Assembly: GCA_030066245.1 (NCBI GenBank)
Contig: JASJBY010000203.1
Span: 1-9,796, forward strand
Length of the DNA stretch: 9,796 bases
DNA from: Gammaproteobacteria bacterium
GTDB taxonomy: Bacteria > Pseudomonadota > Gammaproteobacteria > JAABTG01
Direction: 5' to 3'
Made by a program: the position numbers and the translations under genes
Shown here: piece after piece, positions 1 to 7,545 of the stretch
Position numbering within the stretch: the stretch's first letter is position 1
Layout: each line of letters begins with the position of its first letter
The notes under the pieces: model-generated
Told to the model about the DNA's origin: nothing
What the model saw: the letters and a program-made list of their open reading frames with translations, nothing else
Database searches by the model: none

Positions 1-386
1 TCCCGGTGCCAGCCAAAGCGGTCGGCCGTGGTGCGATGCAAGTCGGCCAGCTGGCATCCAAGCCGTTGCGCCGCACGTCGGGGCGCACCTCCCAGTTGGA
101 TGTATTCCATGACGAGATAGGCGGTCGCCCCCACAGCCCCCGCGCACACGGGCCGCGGCACCCGAACGGCCGCCGAACGGAGCAGGGCGCGCAGGCCTTC
201 AGCCTCCGCCGCAAACATCTCCAGAGCAGAGGTCGAGTTGGTCTTCACGAAGTACCGGCACCCTGCACCCTCCAGGACATATGCGCTGTTGATGCAGCCG
301 CCGCCCACGGAGCGACGCGCGAGCGGCTCAAAGGGCTCATTCGTAGCGGCACTGATGTCTGCGGCAATGGATGACCAGGTGGACAT
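1..386 (-). CDS. Fructosamine/ketosamine-3-kinase family protein, N-terminal part (runs off left edge)
   Basis: Translating the minus strand from the ATG at 386 gives 128 open codons up to the window edge. Visible motifs are SVGGGCINSAY (about residues 26-36, the glycine-rich nucleotide-binding start), YFVKTN (45-50, with the ATP-binding lysine), FAAEAEGL (58-65), YLVMEY (90-95, hinge) and LHR followed by FGW (116-126). This order is characteristic of the fructosamine kinase family (Pfam Fructosamin_kin, YniA-like), which is related to aminoglycoside phosphotransferases. Characterised members phosphorylate sugar-amine adducts on proteins, leading to deglycation; many bacterial members have unproven substrates. 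The catalytic HGD-type loop and C-terminal half lie outside the window. The gene is in the same direction as nagZ, 156 bases downstream of it, so co-transcription is possible. No strong ribosome binding site precedes the ATG; the start is chosen because the family N-terminus (W..IA..IS) begins there. Confidence 0.85.
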   Translation of the reverse strand, partial: MSTWSSIAADISAATNEPFEPLARRSVGGGCINSAYVLEGAGCRYFVKTNSTSALEMFAAEAEGLRALLRSAAVRVPRPVCAGAVGATAYLVMEYIQLGGAPRRAAQRLGCQLADLHRTTADRFGWHR

Positions 387-435
387 GCCGGCGGGATGCG
401 AGCGGTCAGTCACTGGGAATCCAGCGCCCGTGTGC

Positions 436-452
436 GGTGGCGCGACGCCACC
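436..452 (-). other. Short perfect hairpin between nagZ and the kinase gene
   Basis: GGTGGCG and its exact complement flank a 3-base loop, giving 7 bp in a 17-base palindrome. It lies after the nagZ stop and before the kinase start. No T-tract follows on the minus strand, so it is not a convincing intrinsic terminator. It may be an attenuator or RNA-stabilising hairpin, or chance in GC-rich DNA. Confidence 0.3.
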
Positions 453-542
453 TGCGCAAGCTGTCTGCCGAATCCCCGCGCCGCACCCGACAGCGTCAGG
501 GGGACTGCCAGGCACTCAGGCCCGGGGATGGCGTTGCCACCG

Positions 543-1601
543 TCAGGACAGGTAGTCATCCCCAAGTGCCAGCTCCGGCTCCCGTTCCAGTGACTCGGCG
601 AGATTGACAGCGCGCCGCCACTGCTCGGTGCCCAGCAGTTCGTCCCAGGCCATGCCAGCCCGTCCATGCATCCGGACCAGACGTGCCTGCGCCACGGGAT
701 CCCGGTACGAACCCAGTCGGCGCAGGACTTCCTGTACCCCCTGCCGGTCGTTGCACAGCAGCACCATGTCACAGCCCGCGGTGAGCGCCGCGTGCGCTCT
801 GTCTGCGAAGTCGCCTGCGAAGGAAGCGCCGGCCATGCTAAGGTCGTCACTGAACGTCGCTCCCCGGAAACCGAGCTGCTCCCGCAGCACGTTCTGCAGC
901 CAGCGTAGCGAGAAACCCGCGGGCCGCTCGTCGACCGCGGGGTAGACCACATGTGCTGGCATGATAGCCGGCAGCCCGTAATGAATCATCCGCTCGAACG
1001 CCAGCAGATCTTCCGCCTGAATGTCCGCAAACGAGCGTGAATCGATGGGCAAGCTGCTGTGAGAGTCCGCCTCGACGCTACCATGCCCGGGGAAATGCTT
1101 GCCGACTGCCGCCATGCCCGCTTGCTGCATGCCTTTCATGTAGGCGCGCGCCAGTCGCGCCACCGCTTCTGGATTGCGATGAAAGGCCCGGTCGTCGATG
1201 ACACGGCTGACCCCCCGATACAGGTCCAGGACCGGAGCGAAACTCAGGTCGATGCCGACCGCCCGCAGCTCCGAGGCCATGAGCCAACCGCAGAGCTCGG
1301 CAGCGTTCGCCGCGCGCTCGGGAGCGCTATCATATGCCTCGCCAATACGACCTGCGGCGGGCAGGCGAGTAAAGCCTTCGCGAAACCGCTGCACCCGACC
1401 GCCTTCGTGATCCACCGCCACCAACAGCTGCGGCTCGCGTAGCTCATGGATGCGGGAGGTCAACTCGCGAACCTGCTCGGGAGACTCGTAATTGCGGCTG
1501 AAGAGCAGAACCCCTCCCACCAACGGATGGCGGAGCATCTCCTCCTCATCCGGGAGCAGCTCCGGTCCTGACAGATCCACCATCAACGGTCCGATAGACA
1601 T
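543..1601 (-). CDS. nagZ: Beta-N-acetylhexosaminidase NagZ (GH3)
   Basis: The 352-residue product is close to the usual NagZ length (about 340). NagZ is a cytoplasmic glycosidase that removes N-acetylglucosamine from GlcNAc-1,6-anhydroMurNAc (peptides) during peptidoglycan recycling; in several Gram-negatives its product influences AmpC induction. Diagnostic segments are VDHEGGRVQR (63-72), KHFPGHG (168-174) followed by D179-S-H181 (the Asp-His pair on the mobile loop characteristic of NagZ-type GH3 enzymes), MPAHVVYPAVD (214-224), and FSDDLSMAG (250-258), in which D252 is the expected nucleophile. There is no signal peptide, which agrees with a cytosolic enzyme. The ATG at 1601 places the family N-terminus (GPLMVDLSGPELLPDE) correctly. 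The ribosome binding site is weak. The gene is intact, although it lies next to a decayed transporter gene. Confidence 0.97.
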   Translation of the reverse strand: MSIGPLMVDLSGPELLPDEEEMLRHPLVGGVLLFSRNYESPEQVRELTSRIHELREPQLLVAVDHEGGRVQRFREGFTRLPAAGRIGEAYDSAPERAANAAELCGWLMASELRAVGIDLSFAPVLDLYRGVSRVIDDRAFHRNPEAVARLARAYMKGMQQAGMAAVGKHFPGHGSVEADSHSSLPIDSRSFADIQAEDLLAFERMIHYGLPAIMPAHVVYPAVDERPAGFSLRWLQNVLREQLGFRGATFSDDLSMAGASFAGDFADRAHAALTAGCDMVLLCNDRQGVQEVLRRLGSYRDPVAQARLVRMHGRAGMAWDELLGTEQWRRAVNLAESLEREPELALGDDYLS

Positions 1602-1770
1602 GGCTTACGATTCAGGCTGGCAGTGGCGAGGCGCCCGGTATGTGACTTATCTGGACAAAGCGGACGGACAAACCGGGTGGTAATGGCTGTCACGCAATCG
1701 CTCTGCCTGCGCCCGCGGACCAGAAGACCGGTCGCCCGAGCCTCGCTGGTATGTTCAGTAAGCACCACTC
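1602..1770. other. Intergenic region upstream of nagZ
   Basis: These 169 bases lie between the nagZ start and the 3' end of the permease pseudogene. They presumably contain the nagZ promoter, but no convincing -35/-10 pair is visible. A minus-strand open frame crosses the region and overlaps the start of nagZ; it lacks recognisable protein features and is not called. Confidence 0.4.
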
Positions 1771-2570
1771 TCAACGATCCTTGAGCCTCACGTCAAGATA
1801 GTCCCGGAGGCGATCGCCCACAAGATTGACCGACACAACCACCATCATCAGCGCCACGCCCGGCACCGCAACCATGTGAGGTACCACAAGCATGTAACGG
1901 GTGCCGTCACGAATCATGTTACCCCAGGACGGCTAGGGCGGCTGAACGCCGAGCCCCAGGAAAGAGAGGCCGGCTTGCGCAATGACCACGCCTGCCACCG
2001 CGAATGTGGACTCGACGATGAGCGGCGCAGCCAGCAGGGGAAGCACATGTCGCTAGAGGATGCGCGGGGGGACAGTGCCCAGGGCCACGGCCGCCTCGAC
2101 ATGTCCCCTTTGCTTCAGCGACAGGGGCTGAGCACGGGCCAACCGGGCGAAACCGACCCAGCCGACCGCCGCCAGCGCGATCACAACATTCTCGATTCCC
2201 GGCCCAAGAACAGCGGCCAGGGCGATAGCGAGCAGAATACCGGGAAATGCGAAAAACACATCGATGAGCCGCACCAGCATCTGGTCCCAAAGCCCCCCAG
2301 CCAGCCGCTCAGCGTACCCACCATGACGCCGACGCCCAGAGACACGGAAACCACCGAAAGCGCGACCAGTAGCGATGTCCGTGCGCCGGCGGCCAACCTG
2401 TCGCCGATGGATCGGCCCAGGTCGTCGTAGCCCAGCCAGGACTCCGGCCCGGGCGCCACCAGGATGTGAGGTAGTGAAATCTGCTCAGGGGAAAGCGCGA
2501 GCCATGGCGCCAGGACAGCCATTGCCCCCCAGGCTGCGAGCACCAGCAGCGGCAGCCGGACACGATTCAC
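1771..2570 (-). pseudogene. Dpp/Opp-type ABC transporter inner-membrane permease, C subunit, degraded
   Basis: Joined across frames, the product is a typical DppC/OppC-family permease for peptides or similar solutes. It starts at a GTG (2570) overlapping the upstream permease stop as GTGA. The first frame carries GYDDLGRSIGDRL and ARTSL, typical of the family. After SGWLGG the frame breaks near 2286-2298 at a run of six Gs (minus strand); one more G would restore GWLGG-L-WDQMLVRLIDVFFAFPG. The second frame carries membrane segments and the EAA motif (EAAVALGTVPPRIL), interrupted by TAG at 2053-2055 before RHVLP. It continues through FLGLGVQPP to a second TAG at 1933-1935, then PSWGNMIRDG and the normal end LRDYLDVRLKDR with TGA at 1771-1773. 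Both TAGs could arise from CAG by a single transition. Three separate lesions indicate a non-functional gene; an error in the assembly could explain the homopolymer indel but hardly all three. Confidence 0.93.
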
Positions 2571-3496
2571 GGCCCCGCCCCGGAGCGTATCCTGGGATCC
2601 AGCCAGCCGTAGGCCAGATCCGTGGCCGTATTGACTACCACGTAAGCCAGGCTGATCACCAGCACACACGCCTGCACGACAGGGTAGTCTCGCCGCTGAA
2701 TCGACTCTACGGTGAGCTGCCCGATGCCAGGCCAGGCGAACACCGTCTCGGTGATCACAGCGCCGCCAAGCAATGTGCCGAACTGCAGACCGAGCGTAGT
2801 GATGATGGGCAACGCCGCATTCGGCAGCGCGTGACGGAAGATGATGACCATATCGCCCACACCTTTCGCCCTCGCAGTGCGAATGTAGTCCTCGCTCAGC
2901 ACTTCCAGCAGGGCAGATCTGACCATGCGGGAGAGCAAGGGCGCCATGGCCGTACCGAGGGTCATGGCGGGCAGGACCAGGGCGCCGGCACCCTCCCTGC
3001 CGCTGACGGGTAGCCAGCCCAGCGCGAGCGAGAAAATCAATATCAGCAGGGGGCCCATGACGAAGCTCGGAATTGAAACCCCAAGGGTCGAGAAGCCGAC
3101 AGCACCGATATCCCAGAGCGTCCCACGACGCAGCGCGGCCACGACGCCGAGCGGCAGCGCAATAATCAGCGCAGTCAAGAACGCCGCCAGCGCCAACTCG
3201 ATGGTTGCCGGCAGCCGTTCGGCCAGCAACTGGATAATCGGCCGTTCAGAATGCAGGGAGACTCCGAGATCCAGGCGGCAAAGGCCGCCAAGGTAGCGCC
3301 CCAGCTGCGACAGCGGGGAATCGTGCAGTCCAAGCGCACGCCGCAGCGACGCGTGGTCGGCGGCTCGGGCACCCTCGCCAAGCATCACCTGCACGGGATC
3401 ACCCGGTACCAGATGAATGAGCAGGAAGACCATGCAGCTTACGCCGAGCACCACAACGGCGGAGACGACCAGCCGTGCAATCAGCAGTCGGACCAT
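2567..3496 (-). CDS. Dpp/Opp-type ABC transporter inner-membrane permease, B subunit
   Basis: The 309-residue protein matches the DppB/OppB/GsiC permease family. An N-terminal membrane helix (about 6-28) leads into HLVPGDPV (28-35), the standard family motif, followed by hydrophobic segments near 98-120, 133-160, 172-190, 233-257 and 275-295. The cytoplasmic coupling loop that contacts the ATPase (EAA motif) is SEDYIRTARAKGVG with RHALPNA (201-227). The C-terminus YGWLDPRIR is typical. The stop overlaps the downstream permease start by four bases (GTGA), so the two were translationally coupled. The ORF is intact, but its partner permease is broken and neither a periplasmic binding protein nor an ATPase is encoded alongside, so it is probably an orphan subunit. 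Substrate cannot be assigned, so no gene symbol is given. Confidence 0.93.
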   Translation of the reverse strand: MVRLLIARLVVSAVVVLGVSCMVFLLIHLVPGDPVQVMLGEGARAADHASLRRALGLHDSPLSQLGRYLGGLCRLDLGVSLHSERPIIQLLAERLPATIELALAAFLTALIIALPLGVVAALRRGTLWDIGAVGFSTLGVSIPSFVMGPLLILIFSLALGWLPVSGREGAGALVLPAMTLGTAMAPLLSRMVRSALLEVLSEDYIRTARAKGVGDMVIIFRHALPNAALPIITTLGLQFGTLLGGAVITETVFAWPGIGQLTVESIQRRDYPVVQACVLVISLAYVVVNTATDLAYGWLDPRIRSGAGP

Positions 3497-3528
3497 GAGT
3501 ATCTGTCGAGTCCCGGGTCGATGCGGTG

Positions 3529-3567
3529 GATGGCGCTGCCGGACCTGTCAGTGCGGGCAGCGCCATC
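3529..3567 (-). terminator. Perfect 12-bp hairpin between lipB and the permease gene
   Basis: GATGGCGCTGCC (3529-3540) and its exact complement (3556-3567) flank a 15-base loop. The element lies 44 bases past the lipB stop and 32 bases before the permease start. Its position suits termination or attenuation of the lipB transcript, but there is no T-tract, so intrinsic termination is not assured. Confidence 0.4.
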
Positions 3568-3611
3568 GGTCGCCTGCCTTCCAATCCCCTTGGGGCGGCC
3601 CGTGGGCGTCG

Positions 3612-4286
3612 CTAGGCGTGGACCGCCCCGCGGTCGGCGTCCGGAGAACCTTCGCTGACACGGATACTGCCTGGCGGATACCCGAGCTTAGCTACCAGTT
3701 CTTCCCGAAGCTTGTCGCGTGTCGAACCCAAGTCCCAGTAGACCCCCAGCGCGCGGAGCGTGGTGACCTGGAGTCCAGGGAAGCCACAGGGATCAATGCG
3801 CTGAAATGGGCTGAGATCCATATCGACGTTGATCGCCAGCCCGTGATAGGTACACCCTCGGCGCACGCGCAGACCCAGTGCCGCCAGCTTGCGGCCGTTC
3901 GCATACACGCCCGGTGCACCCTCGCGTCGCGACGTCGGCACACCCGCCCGTCCCACCAGGTCCATGCTTGCCTGCTCCAGGAGCTCCACCAGGCGGCGTA
4001 CGCCAATGCCAAGCCGGACGAGATCCAGCAATACATAAGCCACAAGCTGTCCAGGTCCGTGGTAGGTCACCTGCCCCCCGCGATCCACCTGCACGACCGG
4101 CACATCGCCCGGCGCCAACAGGTGCTCCGGGCGGCCCGCCCGTCCCAATGTGTAGACGGGCGGATGCTCGAGAAACCAGATCTCGTCCGGCGTGTGCGTG
4201 GTTCGACCCGCGGTGAACGACTGCATCGCGCGCCACGTGACCTGGTAGTCCACCTGTCCCAGATGGCGTACCCACAGCCGGGTCAT
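3612..4286 (-). CDS. lipB: Octanoyltransferase LipB
   Basis: The 224-residue protein transfers octanoyl from octanoyl-ACP to the lipoyl domains of 2-oxoacid dehydrogenases and GcvH, the first step of endogenous lipoate synthesis in the cytoplasm. Motifs in order are HPPVYTLGRAG (41-51), DRGGQVTYHGPGQLVAY (68-84, the family signature), NGRKLAALGLRVRRG (130-144) with the active-site lysine K133, and CTYHGLAINVD (145-155) with the nucleophilic cysteine C145. The ATG at 4286 gives the length and N-terminus expected of LipB; the frame stays open upstream to 4511, but that stretch has no LipB-like sequence. No strong ribosome binding site is visible. lipA, a frequent neighbour, is not next to it here. 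Confidence 0.96.
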   Translation of the reverse strand: MTRLWVRHLGQVDYQVTWRAMQSFTAGRTTHTPDEIWFLEHPPVYTLGRAGRPEHLLAPGDVPVVQVDRGGQVTYHGPGQLVAYVLLDLVRLGIGVRRLVELLEQASMDLVGRAGVPTSRREGAPGVYANGRKLAALGLRVRRGCTYHGLAINVDMDLSPFQRIDPCGFPGLQVTTLRALGVYWDLGSTRDKLREELVAKLGYPPGSIRVSEGSPDADRGAVHA

Positions 4287-4648
4287 GAAACAGGGTACCG
4301 GCCGTGCGTCAAGTCCCCGTATGCCCCGGTCGGCACCCGGCTTTGGGACCGCCGGGCAGCCGAGCGGAAGTGTCCGCCAGGTGCTTGGACAGCGGTGCCT
4401 GGCACGGTCGCGCAGGTGATTAAGCGTTGAAGCTGTGCGCCAGGTCTCATTGTTGGCTTTGACTTTGCAGTCTGCACAGGAAGTTTCTCCTATACTACTC
4501 TTGGGACTCACCTGCGGGGTGACGCGGCACCAACATGCTAGAAACTGCCCCCCAATGGCGCAAGTAGTGAATGGCGCAATGGGCTGCGACCCGAGCCGCC
4601 GAGCCGGCGTTCAGGGAAGGACCGGCTGCTCAGACCATAGGGATACGC
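4287..4648. other. Divergent intergenic region between lipB and the HD-domain gene
   Basis: These 362 bases must hold the promoters of both flanking genes. The segment 4450-4500 is clearly more AT-rich than its surroundings. A 10-bp direct repeat, AATGGCGCAA, occurs at 4554-4563 and 4570-4579 in the presumed leader of the HD gene; its role is unknown. No RNA gene is recognised. Confidence 0.5.
4465..4496 (+). promoter_or_regulatory. Candidate promoter for the HD-domain gene
   Basis: TATACT at 4491-4496 is a near-consensus -10. Possible -35 elements are TTGCAG (4465-4470, spacing 20) and TTGACT (4459-4464, spacing 26). Both spacings are longer than the usual 17, so the -10 is more convincing than either -35. 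A transcript would have a leader of about 145 bases before the ATG at 4649. Confidence 0.35.
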
Positions 4649-5482
4649 ATGCTCAACATCACGGAATTACTCTCCGATGCGTTTGTCGGGCGTCTGCGCC
4701 AGGGCTATGAGCTGACTTACGGTGGGAAGGATCCAGAAATCGCCGACAGCATCGCATCCGCCGCGAAGGCCGCGGTGTCACACATCGCTAACAGCGACGC
4801 TCTTTACCATAACGTCGAGCATACCGTACACGTCACCCTAGTCGGTCAAGCCATACTGCGCGGCAAGCATCTGCAGAACGGCGACGTCAGCTCCAGGGAT
4901 TGGCTGCACGTGGTGATTTCGCTGCTTTGCCACGACATTGGCTACGTTAAGGGGATCTGTCAGGCCGACAGTGGTGAATTCTTCGCGTCGGGCAACGGCG
5001 TCAAGCGCGTCAGGCTGCCACCCGGTAAAACGGATGCCAGCCTCATGCCCTATCACGTGGACCGGGGCAAGCGCTATGTCGATGAGTGTTTTGCGGACCA
5101 TCCGGCCATAGACGTGGAGTGCATCAAGCGCAACATCGAGCTGACCCGATTCCCCATCCCGGACTCGAAGGACCCACCCAATACCGGCGATTACCCCGGC
5201 CTGGTGCGGGCAGCCGACCTCATCGGCCAACTGGGGGATCCTCGGTACCTCAAGAAGATCCCGGCGCTGTTCTACGAACTTGAGGAGACCGGCTTCAACA
5301 AAACCATGGGTTACGAAAATCCCGGGGATCTGCTGACTCATTACCCCGATTTCTACTGGACCAGCGTCTACCCCTACATCCCGGATGCCTTACGCTATCT
5401 GTCGGTAACCCCCGAGGGAGAGGAAATCACGGCAAATCTGTACGCGAATCTCTCCCTGGCGGAGCGTCAGATTCCAAGCTGA
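4649..5482 (+). CDS. HD-domain metal-dependent phosphohydrolase family protein
   Basis: The 277-residue protein has the metal-binding pattern of the HD superfamily: YHNVEH (53-58), then CHDIGY (94-99) containing the HD pair H95-D96, a later histidine in YHVDRG (135-140), and a final aspartate in RAADLIGQLGD (187-197). HD proteins hydrolyse phosphate esters, often nucleotides or cyclic nucleotides; the substrate of this one cannot be read from sequence. It resembles stand-alone HD proteins found in cyanobacteria and proteobacteria. There is no signal peptide or membrane segment, so it is probably cytosolic. The start at 4649 is preferred over the in-frame ATG at 4571 because AGGGA (4639-4643) lies five bases before it and conserved-looking sequence begins there. 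The gene ends in tandem stops, TGA then TAA. It is convergent with the group II introns. Confidence 0.85.
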   Translation: MLNITELLSDAFVGRLRQGYELTYGGKDPEIADSIASAAKAAVSHIANSDALYHNVEHTVHVTLVGQAILRGKHLQNGDVSSRDWLHVVISLLCHDIGYVKGICQADSGEFFASGNGVKRVRLPPGKTDASLMPYHVDRGKRYVDECFADHPAIDVECIKRNIELTRFPIPDSKDPPNTGDYPGLVRAADLIGQLGDPRYLKKIPALFYELEETGFNKTMGYENPGDLLTHYPDFYWTSVYPYIPDALRYLSVTPEGEEITANLYANLSLAERQIPS

Positions 5483-5595
5483 TAACCCTCCGAGTAGAGG
5501 AGACCCCAGCGCTAAGCCGTAGGCTGCCCTTGTCAGTCTCCGCCGTTTCCGGCTACGTGCCCGTGTAGGTGCACCCTAGCAGACGCGGGGACCTC
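5483..5595. other. Flank between the HD gene and the outer intron
   Basis: This is the 3' flank of the outer intron and the region downstream of the HD gene. It contains inverted repeats: CGTAG/CTACG at 5518-5522 and 5553-5557, and GCCG-TTTC-CGGC at 5542-5553, which reads GCCG-GAAA-CGGC (a GNRA loop) on the minus strand. GGAGAC/GTCTCC (5499-5504 and 5536-5541) could form a weak terminator for the HD gene. No gene is seen. Confidence 0.4.
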
Positions 5596-5600
5596 CCACC

Positions 5601-5635
5601 GGGTCGCCAGAGGCGGTCACCCGCCTCCGGCTCCC
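5601..5635 (-). ncRNA. Group II intron domain VI (outer intron)
   Basis: On the minus strand, directly after domain V, a stem-loop has outer GGG/CCC, then GCC/GGC, then GAGGCGG/CCGCCTC closed by GTGA. An unpaired GA step on the 3' side, with the A at 5604, is the likely branch-point adenosine. Its distance from domain V fits group II architecture. Confidence 0.75.
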
Positions 5636-5639
5636 ACAC

Positions 5640-5670
5640 AACGTAGCGTGCGGTTTTCCCGCACTACGCT
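5640..5670 (-). ncRNA. Group II intron domain V (outer intron), canonical
   Basis: On the minus strand the 5' arm reads AGC-GTAG-TGCGG. The loop is GAAAA. The 3' arm reads CCGCA, then the unpaired CG, then CTAC-GTT. The catalytic triad AGC pairs with GTT, and the two-base bulge is on the 3' strand, as in functional domain V. It starts 18 bases after the maturase stop. Confidence 0.9.
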
Positions 5671-5688
5671 GTTCGTCGAGTGAAAGAT

Positions 5689-7035
5689 TCACAGCACAGC
5701 AAGAGCCTGCAACTCCCGATAAGGGAGGCGCAGCTTCGGTTGCTGTAACGGAAAGCGCGCTTTTATCCGGTGGAAAACCTCCCACCGGACATAGCCCTTG
5801 CGGCTACGGCTGCTCAGCATCTTGTGCCAGTACCGCTCCACGAACCGGTGTACTCTCTGCAAGGCCCGGAAGTTCCCGGCGATGCCGTAGTAGGCATAAT
5901 GGCCCCGCAACACGCAGTTGAGGTTGTCCACCTGCTCCCGCACCGGCAGGTGCCGCATTCGTCGCATCAGGTCGCGCAGGCGCATCAGACTGCGCTTCAG
6001 CCGAGACTTCTCGGTACGCAGTCCCACCTTGAAGTTGCCCTTGCGGTTACGCGTGCAGTGGAGGGTAAAGCCCACGAAATACAAGGTCTCCGGGCGCTTC
6101 CTCCCTCGCTTGCTCGCATGTCGCTGGGCAAAGCGACCAAATTCGACGAGCTGGGTCTTAGCCGACTCCAGGGTGAGGCCAAACTTCCCCAACCGTTTGC
6201 ACAAGGCCTCCTGAAAGCGCAGGGCATCTTGCCGATATTGGAAACACACGACAAAGTCATCAACATACCTCACCAGGTAGGCCTCGCCCCGTAACCGGGG
6301 CTTGGCCACCCGCTCAAACCACAGGTCGAGCACGTAGTGCAGGTACAGGTTACTCAGCAGCACGCTGATTGACCCGCCTTGCGGTATCCCCTCCTCGTTC
6401 GGATGTATCTCCCCCTCTTCCAGTATGCCCGCTTTCAGCCAACGCCGTATCAAGCTGATAAGGCGCGGGTCTCCGACTCGGTGTTCCACGAAGCGCAGTA
6501 GCCATCCATGGTCTAAACTGCCGAAAAAGTTCTTCAAATCCGCCTCCAGCACCCATCCCACCTTGCTCCCGGCGATGACCTCAGTGAGGGTCGCCAGCGC
6601 ATGATGGGCACCCAACCCGGGCCGCCCGCCAAAGGAACACGACAGGAAGTCCTGCTCGTAGATGGCGGATAGCACCTGGGCGGTGCTGCGCTGCAGCGCC
6701 CGGTCAGCGACACAAGGCACGCCCAAGGGACGTTTCTCCTGCTTGCCGGGCTTGGGGATGTACACCCGCCGGATGGCCGGCGCCTGATACCCCTGACGGT
6801 GCACGGACTGGAGCATGGGCTCTATCCATGCGGCAAAGTCCTCCTTCGCCTCGGCTACCGTCTGGCCATCAACGCCTGGGGCCGAGTCACTCGGTATCCG
6901 TTGCAGATTCTCCCATACCCGTTCCCCCGTGATGTGGTGCGCCAGCGAGGTAAACCGAAGCTTCGGTTCACTCCGAGCTTTCGCTGCTATTCGTTCAAGT
7001 CCCGTTGCCATGACTGGCTGCTCTTCGCTTTGCAT
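5689..7035 (-). CDS. ltrA-like: Group II intron reverse transcriptase/maturase (outer intron)
   Basis: The 448-residue protein helps its intron splice and reverse-transcribes it during retrohoming. Features are the N-terminal RT-0 region (RFTSLAHHITG), RRVYIPKPG (about 89-97), EADLKNFFGSLDHGW with catalytic D166, GIPQGGSISVLLSNLYLHY (about 216-234), the active-site YVDD (257-260), and VEFGRF. The maturase (GIIM/X) domain follows with LRGHYAYYGIAGN (about 376-388). No C-terminal HNH endonuclease domain is present, so it belongs to the endonuclease-lacking group. SFGGRPGLGAHHAL stands where most family members have SYGFRPGRSAH. The ATG at 7035 is preferred over an in-frame TTG just before it; GGGAGGAGA (7045-7053) lies 9 bases upstream. 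The reading frame is intact. Confidence 0.96.
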   Translation of the reverse strand: MQSEEQPVMATGLERIAAKARSEPKLRFTSLAHHITGERVWENLQRIPSDSAPGVDGQTVAEAKEDFAAWIEPMLQSVHRQGYQAPAIRRVYIPKPGKQEKRPLGVPCVADRALQRSTAQVLSAIYEQDFLSCSFGGRPGLGAHHALATLTEVIAGSKVGWVLEADLKNFFGSLDHGWLLRFVEHRVGDPRLISLIRRWLKAGILEEGEIHPNEEGIPQGGSISVLLSNLYLHYVLDLWFERVAKPRLRGEAYLVRYVDDFVVCFQYRQDALRFQEALCKRLGKFGLTLESAKTQLVEFGRFAQRHASKRGRKRPETLYFVGFTLHCTRNRKGNFKVGLRTEKSRLKRSLMRLRDLMRRMRHLPVREQVDNLNCVLRGHYAYYGIAGNFRALQRVHRFVERYWHKMLSSRSRKGYVRWEVFHRIKARFPLQQPKLRLPYRELQALAVL

Positions 7036-7500
7036 CAAAGACCGTCTCCTCCCACTGTGTGGAGCTCATGTTTCCCAAGAACGATTCACTCTCCGCTGGC
7101 CGCTTCCCCAAGTAGCCGGCTCTCCCGACCTCCGAGTACTATCAGCCAGTCTGACTTCCGCCGGGCCATCGGGTCTTCCTTACCTTGTCGGCTTGTCCAA
7201 CCCTTCAAGCTCCGCTTGAACCCGACGGACCTCCCTTGTTCACATGAGAGCCTTCAACGACATGCCAGCGGTAGGACCCCGGAAGCACCCCAGGACACTT
7301 GCCAGTGCGCATCCTGGAATTTTGCCTTCCCCATAGAGGGATAAGGTCGGCTGCTTCGACCACGATCGATTTCGAGGCTATACTCCGTTCACTTTCGTTC
7401 CGGCCTATCGTCTCCCTGTCTACGCTTCGCAGCGCCCGTTACCGGTTCACCACGCAAGACTCGGTACGCGGCTGCTGGCTAGGCTTTACCGCGGCCGCCA
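7036..7500 (-). ncRNA. Outer intron domains I (remainder) to III/IV
   Basis: This non-coding intron RNA carries blocks shared with the inner intron in the same order: AAAGCC plus TAGC (near 7479-7487), GAAGCGTAGACAG (7416-7428), CGAAATCG (7368-7375) and TAGTACTCGGAGG just before the maturase gene. A hairpin loop at 7301-7306 contains the EBS1 sequence. Confidence 0.75.
7301..7306 (-). other. EBS1 of the outer intron
   Basis: The hairpin CAC-TGGCAA-GTG exposes ACTGGC. Its CTGGC pairs with GCCAG of the proposed IBS1 at 9664-9668 (5 Watson-Crick pairs, with an A-A mismatch at the junction). The hairpin is at the same place in domain I as EBS1 of the inner intron. Confidence 0.55.
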
Positions 7501-7515
7501 TCTCAGGCGACTGAC

Positions 7516-7542
7516 TTTCATGCGCCTCAAGGCGCAACCCTC
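7516..7542 (-). ncRNA. Domain VI-like hairpin (inner intron)
   Basis: TTGCGCC-TTGA-GGCGCA forms on the minus strand after domain V, followed by TGAAAG, which supplies candidate branch-point adenosines. The lower part of the stem pairs poorly compared with the outer intron's domain VI. Confidence 0.5.
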
Positions 7543-7545
7543 ACA

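Noticed and set aside
6..607. Several open frames on the plus strand.
   Set aside because: They lie opposite the fructosamine-kinase and nagZ genes, are Arg/Pro/Ala-rich and lack family motifs, as expected for shadow frames in high-GC DNA.
1583..1774. A 63-codon minus-strand frame between the permease pseudogene and nagZ.
   Set aside because: It overlaps the nagZ start, has no recognisable motif and has no clear ribosome binding site.
1933..2055. The two in-frame TAG codons in the permease might be recoded (stop-codon read-through or a 22nd amino acid).
   Set aside because: A frameshift is also present in the same gene, neighbouring genes show no such TAGs, and both codons are explained by single CAG-to-TAG changes.
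4287..4511. A longer LipB starting at 4511.
   Set aside because: The extra 75 residues have no LipB-like sequence and would cover the probable promoter region. The start at 4286 gives the normal family length.
5511..5525. AAGCCGTAG near the HD gene resembles a domain I block and might be a relic of a third intron.
   Set aside because: Only nine bases match and none of the adjacent intron landmarks are present, so chance is the simpler explanation.
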